Below are positions 53,660 through 64,000 of a DNA stretch of 64,000 bases, piece by piece (positions within the stretch are counted from its first letter, which is position 1; every line of letters begins with the position of its first letter). Made by a program: the position numbers and the translations under genes. Origin of the DNA: Ascaris suum (taxonomy: Eukaryota; Nematoda; Chromadorea; Rhabditida; Ascarididae); the NCBI GenBank assembly GCA_013433145.1, contig CM024178.1, positions 8,479,260-8,543,259 on the forward strand, in the 5' to 3' direction. Below the pieces are notes generated by a model. The model ran no database searches. It was not told the DNA's origin and saw only the letters and a program-made list of their open reading frames with translations.

Positions 53660-53935
53660 AGAAAGAAATGAGTGAAGTGGAAAACGGATCAGAGTGTACG
53701 CACCGGTTTCACATCCAGTAAGGATTCTGAGTCATTCAACGAATTATCGATTGATCGGCATACTTCGGCATATTTGTTCATAGACTCCGATTTGATCACA
53801 AATAAGCGTGCCGCCATCCATCGTGCTATAAAACTACCACAAATTAAGATCAATCAACCTGGAAATCCTAAATGGAGAGAGAAGAAAGGATGGAGAAGAT
53901 GGAAAACATTTGAATGGCAACATCCATGAATCCAT
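53660..53935. other. Coding-like island, strand ambiguous
   Basis: Plus strand: an open frame ending in TGA (SVRTGFTSSKDSESFNELSI ... PKWREKKGWRRWKTFEWQHP). Minus strand: after TTTTATAG at 53838, a frame MAARLFVIKSESMNKYAEVC ... LLDVKPVRTL with a stop at 53693, which could be a last exon of the minus gene upstream of it. The minus reading is preceded by a long pyrimidine tract, but that same tract is the Lys/Arg/Trp codons on the plus strand. I cannot choose between the two. Confidence 0.35.
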
Positions 53936-54458
53936 CACAAGTAAATGTGGAATTTAAAAATCCGCTGCAATCTAGTAGGTATAAATAATCTGTGCTTTCA
54001 ATGAGCATTCCTTCAAAGCACTGTACTTGCCGCCTCCTCCTTCCTTAGATGGTAAGAGGAAGTACGAAACGTTAGACGCATCGAGGCGACAAAGGGAAAG
54101 CAAATACTCTGACGAATCGAGTAAATAAAACTTTGTTCCAAAAAAAGCCTAATTTCTTAATATAATCATAAAAATGTTCTGTGACCTTGCTTCAAATTAA
54201 TCTGCATAAAATGGTACGAACAGATGTGAACGTGAACACCTTCTTTCCCACTTCTTTGGTCACCTATCACTTTTATTGCACATCTCATCCCGAGTGGGAT
54301 CGCCTCGTCGTCACCGCTGCAAATACAGTGTAAATATTCACCACGTTGAGAAATATCACGCAACTAGCCTAAAAGAAAAATAAATTTACCTATTTGAGGG
54401 TGCTAAGTTTACCTTAAAATCATGCTAATTTAACTGTTCGCACAAACTAAGCATAATA

Positions 54459-55785
54459 TTAAGTGCATGTTTTTCTTGAACTTCTCGACATCTCGTTGAT
54501 ATTTTTTAAACAACTGGTAGTCAGGATCACTTCAAATAACCAACCAAATATTGAAACTGCGTCATCTGCCGTGATCGGTTTCTCTGATGATCTATTACGT
54601 GAAATCGTTGTATTACTTGATTTGCGTGGTGACATCGATACGGGCCTCTTTTTCGATGCATTTGTGACTCGTGCCCTGGTAGGTGGTGGAGATAATGAAA
54701 GCCTTCTCCTGATTGACCTTCGACCTCTCCTTGTTATGAACTCCGTCACCTCTTTCTCTACCTTGATAAAACCAACTCCTTGTGAATTATTTCCTCTTCG
54801 ACGCTTCTGTGGTGATCCATACGACTCGCCATTATTAGGTTCTTTTCGCGGCGATCTCTTCCTTGGTGAAGTCTTTTTCGCACTATTTGCTGGCCGTTTC
54901 AATGTTTCGTCAACCATTGCAGATTTCGTTCGATGTTTCGACCTTCAATAACAATTTTGCATAAATTTCAAACACATCCCCATCAAAAAAAAAACACGTA
55001 ATTTTTTTAGCTGATTTTTATTTAACTTTATTTGTGCTATCTGAGATCATCAAATTCCCAAAGTCGAATATACTGCCTATGCAAATCGTTTTCCAAGTTA
55101 ATTATTTTTATTACAACAATTAAAAGAAATCGTACGACGCTCATTAGGTTCCCTCAGCTATCGTATCAAATTTTTATGTGAATATTCCTTGGAACTGAGA
55201 TCCTATCATTGTGAAGGCAATCAAAAAAAGCACAAATCTTGCTTTATTTGTCTAATATTAAATAATCTAATATATTCGGAGAATTCTAGACCCAACAAGA
55301 TTAACACCTACAAAAACTCAAAACTCTTTGATGAGTTAAGCCACACATTAGAAGTGATGTTACTTTTCAGCAACGAACAATTTTCAACTGTTTTTATATT
55401 TCATTCATCGATAAATTCGTAAAAATATTTTCCTCTCATAAAATATCTATCAATACCTCTTATAAAATACTTTTAAAATGCCAAAAATCATAACGAGGCC
55501 TAGCATTTCATTGATGGCATTCATATGTTGCTAGTAGAAGCCATTCACAAAAAGAAAAAAAAATTTAGTTATACTAAACGAATCACATTCCATTCTAAAA
55601 GGTAATTTGTCATCTATTCAACAACAATAACACCTAAATACATACCTGACAGGTTGTTTCTTAGATGATCTACTTCGTTGAGCGCATGATGTAGTCGGCC
55701 TTATGGGAATCGATTTTGCTAAATCCGCCAAATTCGTTGAGCAATATCCATTAGATGTCTGACAAATTGTTCCACGATTACTCAT
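54459..55785 (-). CDS. Basic nuclear protein with many S/T-P (CDK-type) sites, function unknown
   Basis: Exon 1 55785-55646 (MSNRGTICQTSNGYC..., donor AG/GTATGT) joins in phase to exon 2 starting at 54942 (SKHRTKSAMVDETLKRP). Exon 2 is rich in Lys, Arg, Ser and Pro, with repeated SPRK, SPQKRRR, SLSPPPTR and MSPRK motifs. Clustered S/T-P-x-K/R sites of this type are usual in chromatin, replication or mitotic proteins controlled by cyclin-dependent kinases. After ITADDAVSIFGWLFE the frame either runs to a stop at 54459 or splices (donor at 54530, weak) to 54363-54166 (LRDISQRGEYLHCICSGDDE...), and perhaps on to 53837-53693. No named family recognised. The start ATG has an in-frame alternative 15 bp upstream. 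Confidence 0.55.
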
Positions 55786-56187
55786 AAATCAAATGCGTTT
55801 GCATAGAAAATTAGAATCCGCATCCCTGATATTTTCATTTACAAGAAAATTTCAATAAAATTAAGAAAATACAAGAAAAAAGTTAAAGCAAAATCGCAAA
55901 AGAAAAAATAGAAACTTCCAACATATAAATTCATTACGATCTTAAGAGAGAAGATCCTAGTGGTGAGTGAATACATCTGTTTCGAAAATTCTGGCAATTT
56001 GTTGAAAAAAATAAAAATGCGTAAATGATCCCGGAACGGTAAGAAAGAATTAAATTTTCGATCAAGAAATGCAACGCAACGGTATCACTTTTTTTCTGAG
56101 CAATTTAACGTAAAAATATGCTATGAAGAGGAGAGAGGATAGATAGGAGGGTGGCGAGACAGGAAGATGCAGGAGGTGAATGGGTGA

Positions 56188-56206
56188 GGGGGGGGGGGGG
56201 GGGGGG
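56188..56206 (+). repeat. 19-base G run
   Basis: The longest G homopolymer in the window, between the S/T-P protein gene and the MADF gene, in a purine-rich strand. Confidence 0.95.
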
Positions 56207-56664
56207 AGAGGAGGAATGCGGATTTTTTCTCTTATATGAAATGAAAACGATGAAATACTTCGCAGTGGAATGTTTAAGGTGGATAGAGCCTCTTTAAGTT
56301 TTCAAGCGAATTTTCTTTGATTCTTTTATTAATTACCTCAGAGACTTAAACTTACATACTCATTCAAAATATTTTTAAAAAAATCTCGAAAAACATATCC
56401 CATAGAAAAATTTCTATCCTCTCGAATAAAAAAAAAAACCTTCAAAACTTTTCTCTATATCACAACCCACTACTATTTTATTACAGATTAGACGGTATAA
56501 TCAAATTCTTTTTTCAACTAATAACGTATAAATTCAGAAGAAAACTTAGTAAAAAATAAATGGACACAATAAAGTAGGTATCAGTCGGCTATCGGATATA
56601 TCCACTCTCATAACAATGAACTATAAAATAAAAAAATAAAATAAAACAAAATAAAATAAACATC

Positions 56665-57474
56665 TCAAACGATGCATACATTGAGATTGCTATTGACTGC
56701 ACATGGTGTTGCACCTTTTGGGATCTAAAAACTGTACAATATTAAAAAAATTTACTTTTTTCATAACTTGATAACCTATTGCAAAATCAAACAAAATCAA
56801 ATAAATTTGCTTTTTACTCAGAAATTTAAAAATATCAAATTCCCTTAAGCGTTAATATTTAGAATTTTAAAAATTAATATGAACTGAGCGGTATAAACCT
56901 CACTAAGATCAAATATCGTCTCAATTCTACTTCCGCTTTTAACCTTCATAATTTGTAAACAAACTTATTACAGACTAGAAACGCCATAAAGAGAACAAGT
57001 AAATGAACAATCAAACGAATAAATACCTTGGACGGTTCCATCCAATTATATCTCCTCCTTACCGGAGGTTTACCTTGTCTTGTGAAATGCATCATACTAT
57101 AGAATTGCCACTTACAATTGGGCACATTAATACCTGCCAATGCAGCACGATCATATCGACGTCTAATTTGGTTATAATAATCCAACATATTCTTCCATGC
57201 TAGCTTCACCATATCACCTATAAAAGAAGTGAGCAACTAATCTAAAGTCCATATTTCAATTCGGCATGCTATCGAAAATGAATTTATCCATTCATACATT
57301 TAGAGTTGTGTTATTTCATCCAGAGTATTTTGTTAGCTCTAAAACAACCGCTATTGTTTTGAATTTAGCGTAGCACAAATGTTCTTCATTTCTTCCAAAT
57401 AATTCTATAATTCTCCACCGTAGAGACGAATTGATGTAAAACATTTACCTCAACTTTCATTCTTATCTCTACAT

Positions 57475-57529
<55 letters not shown>

Positions 57530-58943
57530 TAATTCCTATCTCTACCAACTATTTACCTACCTACTTTCCCATTCCCACTACCTATCTACCTGTCCATTTT
57601 CCTATCTCTACCAACCGCCTATTACCTCAAGAGTACAATGCATCTATGCAAAGAATACTATTCGAAGTGAATTTTCCGATAAAGATTGAACGACGATATA
57701 TTTTTCATTCATTCATTTTCATTTTCATGAGAGAAAGAAAAAAACAATCATTAGGCGTCGAGGGCATAATGAATGATCCACTGAATTGTGGAATTCCACT
57801 GATCAAATACAATATTTTTCGAGCTCATTTTTCCTCCGTCTAAGTGGAATTCCCACCCGCAAATATTAAAGACCATAAAGATTTTTGAAAGAATTAGACG
57901 GCAATTTTAAATCAGCAAAATTTATTACACAAAAAACTTTAATTCATAACAGCGATTGTTCAAATGGCTTCATAGAAAGTGAATAAACAACCAACTTGAA
58001 AATGTAACTTCCTCATCGCCAAGCGCCACTGCAATTTCTTCATATGCCGCCCAACGTGAGGGCACATGTGTATATTTCGGATCAGAAACCTGAAGAGGTT
58101 CTTTAGCTAAATATTACTTCATATCATAATACTGCCTTATTTTATATCGTCAGGAAGATAAAAGTAATGGGGGTGCGAGGAGGGGAGGGGCAGGTAAAGT
58201 AACGTTTTGTGGTGCTAAGCTTAAAAGAAATGAACGGAAATTTAACTTTTTCCTCTAAATCCCCTTTCCCTTCTCTCAAAGTATTGCCCATTAGTGATAA
58301 AATAGTTCTCAACTTGAAGTAACAGGGCTATTTTTTTATCGTATAGTTATTACATTTGATATAAAACGGTTATATTTTTTATACTGTTTTTTAATGTATT
58401 ACATTTGGTGCATTTGATACATTTGACATTTGATATTGTTTTTTAATGTAAGAGGGTTATATTTGAAAAAATTTCTCGAAAGCTCCATTGAGGCTAACTA
58501 AGCAGACCTTTAACAGAATTAAGGAGAGAGGGAAGAGGGGTGGGGGGGGGGAGTGGGTAAGAGATGAGGGGACAAAGAAGACTAAAGCAAAAAACGTTTA
58601 GATGAAGTAAAGAATTTAAAGACAAGCACCAATAAAATTCGTTGAAAGAAATGAAGAGGCGTAGGAGAAAAAGGGCGGCGAATGGTCTAAACTTTTCGGG
58701 CTGTGTTTTCAAAGATTCATAAAGAGAGCTTAATACGAGAAATATATAAACTATATAAATAATGAATTATACGTTCTATTTTCAATAATTAAATATTATA
58801 ACGAAATGTGCAAATTAAAGAAATGAATAATATAACTATAAAAACAATAAATGCTAAAAACTGACCATCCAAAGTAGTGGACGCTGATAGACTTCTTGAA
58901 TTAGAAGGCTCTTTTTATCGTCACTCATACCAAACATTGCCAT
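56665..58943 (-). CDS. Short MADF-domain protein (Myb/SANT-like DNA-binding family)
   Basis: Exons (5' to 3'): 58943-58866, 58089-57996, 57217-57027, 56724-56665; in phase, 140 aa. MADF domains are Myb-like helical modules found in Drosophila Adf-1 and in many nematode transcriptional regulators. The pattern is visible: DDKKSLLIQEVYQRPLLW (about 8-25), SRWAAYEEIAVALG (37-50), then DMVKLAWKNMLDYYNQIRRRYDR (from residue 59), and basic RRRYNWMEPSK. The last exon ends NLNVCIV and then stop, and is the weakest part. A TTTGCAG acceptor lies 14 bp upstream of the ATG, perhaps for a spliced leader. Intron 2 carries a TA array and a donor that is not ideal (A/GTTGGT). No BESS domain is seen. Confidence 0.65.
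57479..57524. repeat. (TA)n microsatellite, ~46 bp
   Basis: TA array in the second intron of the MADF gene. Confidence 0.95.
58542..58551 (+). repeat. 10-base G run
   Basis: G run in MADF intron 1, inside a purine-rich plus strand. Confidence 0.9.
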
Positions 58944-59087
58944 AATGAATAAGAAATTCTGCAAACATTTTTTTTTTTTAATAATAATATAAGAAGGCAT
59001 GCCTATAAAATTATATTCAAAAGTAGAATAAAGTTGGCGTTATTTCAAACAAATCTATAAGTGAAAATATCCTCCACCGATCACCTG

Positions 59088-59177
59088 TTACTTAAGTTGC
59101 TTTATTCCAGTGGTACTACCTATAGATCGGAAGCTTTTAGCCTCAGGTTGAGCTACAGATCCACGATCAAAAGTCCT
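59088..59177 (-). CDS. Possible terminal exon of another minus-strand gene
   Basis: Acceptor GCTTTCAG at 59178, then 29 codons (RTFDRGSVAQPEAKSFRSIG, ending TTGIKQLK) and TAA, only 145 bp upstream of the MADF start. It would be the end of a gene whose other exons lie above 59200. The only start-like site noted there is at 61172 (minus), where ATTATTCAG is followed by GCA and ATG-GCG-CTA. No joining exons were found. Confidence 0.3.
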   Translation of the reverse strand, partial: RTFDRGSVAQPEAKSFRSIGSTTGIKQLK

Positions 59178-63883
<4,706 letters not shown>

Positions 63884-63889
63884 TGTCTA

Positions 63890-64000
63890 CTTCAGACAAA
63901 ATGATTCGAAAATATTTCCGACTTTCGCGTTACTCGTTTTACTTGTTTTGATGGCAAACAGCGAATTAGCAGTATGCCAGCGCAGCATAACGTCTCAGGT
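63890..64000 (+). CDS. Possible exon at the window edge
   Basis: After an acceptor-like CTACTTCAG (ending near 63896) three frames are open for 16 or more codons. One starts with ATG (MIRKYFRLSRYSFYLF, then stop). Another runs open to the window end (SDFRVTRFTCFDGKQRISSM). A third has an ATG (MANSELAVCQRSITSQ) with GT as the last two bases. More sequence to the right is needed to judge. Confidence 0.2.

Noticed and set aside
54463..54951. 162-codon plus-strand open frame, the longest non-repeat frame in the window
   Set aside because: It is the mirror of the Lys/Arg/Ser-rich minus-strand exon, which has a matching spliced first exon and S/T-P motifs.

Overview
The window is eukaryotic and almost certainly from a nematode. 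It is AT-rich, the genes are split by GT-AG introns, and the isocitrate lyase matches the form that nematodes make as the front half of a fused glyoxylate-cycle enzyme. Long introns, many (TA)n arrays and several pure G runs suggest a parasitic, perhaps spirurid (clade III), genome, but the sequence does not fix the species. Gene models below were assembled by hand from reading frame, splice sites and phase. Where I say a model closes in phase, every exon junction keeps the frame and the total is a whole number of codons.

Left part (1-10251): the first six exons of an isocitrate lyase gene run on the minus strand from 5175 and leave the window on the left. The interval up to 10251 has no host gene. 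It holds a dispersed repeat flanked by an exact 11-bp duplication (6145-6455) and a minus-strand LTR of a retrotransposon (7296-7719) with a decayed leader beside it.

Centre (10252-37650): three well-supported genes. atg-9 (plus, 14 exons, 825 aa) is the lipid scramblase of autophagosome formation. An RRP36 homologue (plus, 9 exons, 396 aa) is an 18S rRNA processing factor. A CRAL-TRIO plus GOLD protein (minus, 7 exons, 392 aa) is a Sec14-like lipid carrier. RRP36 and the Sec14-like gene converge, with about 500 bp between their stop codons. The genes have unrelated housekeeping roles and show no operon logic.

Right part (37651-64000): gene-poor and repeat-rich. A short MADF-domain protein (minus, 58943-56665) and a basic nuclear protein dense in S/T-P sites (minus, 55785-54459) are reasonably supported. 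Between 40.8 and 54 kb there are scattered coding-like islands. Four of them on the plus strand join in phase and may be an unrecognised gene. Other structures are a near-perfect palindrome around a 148-bp TA array (38919-39134), tRNA-like SINE relics, and seven G/C homopolymers of 12 bases or more.
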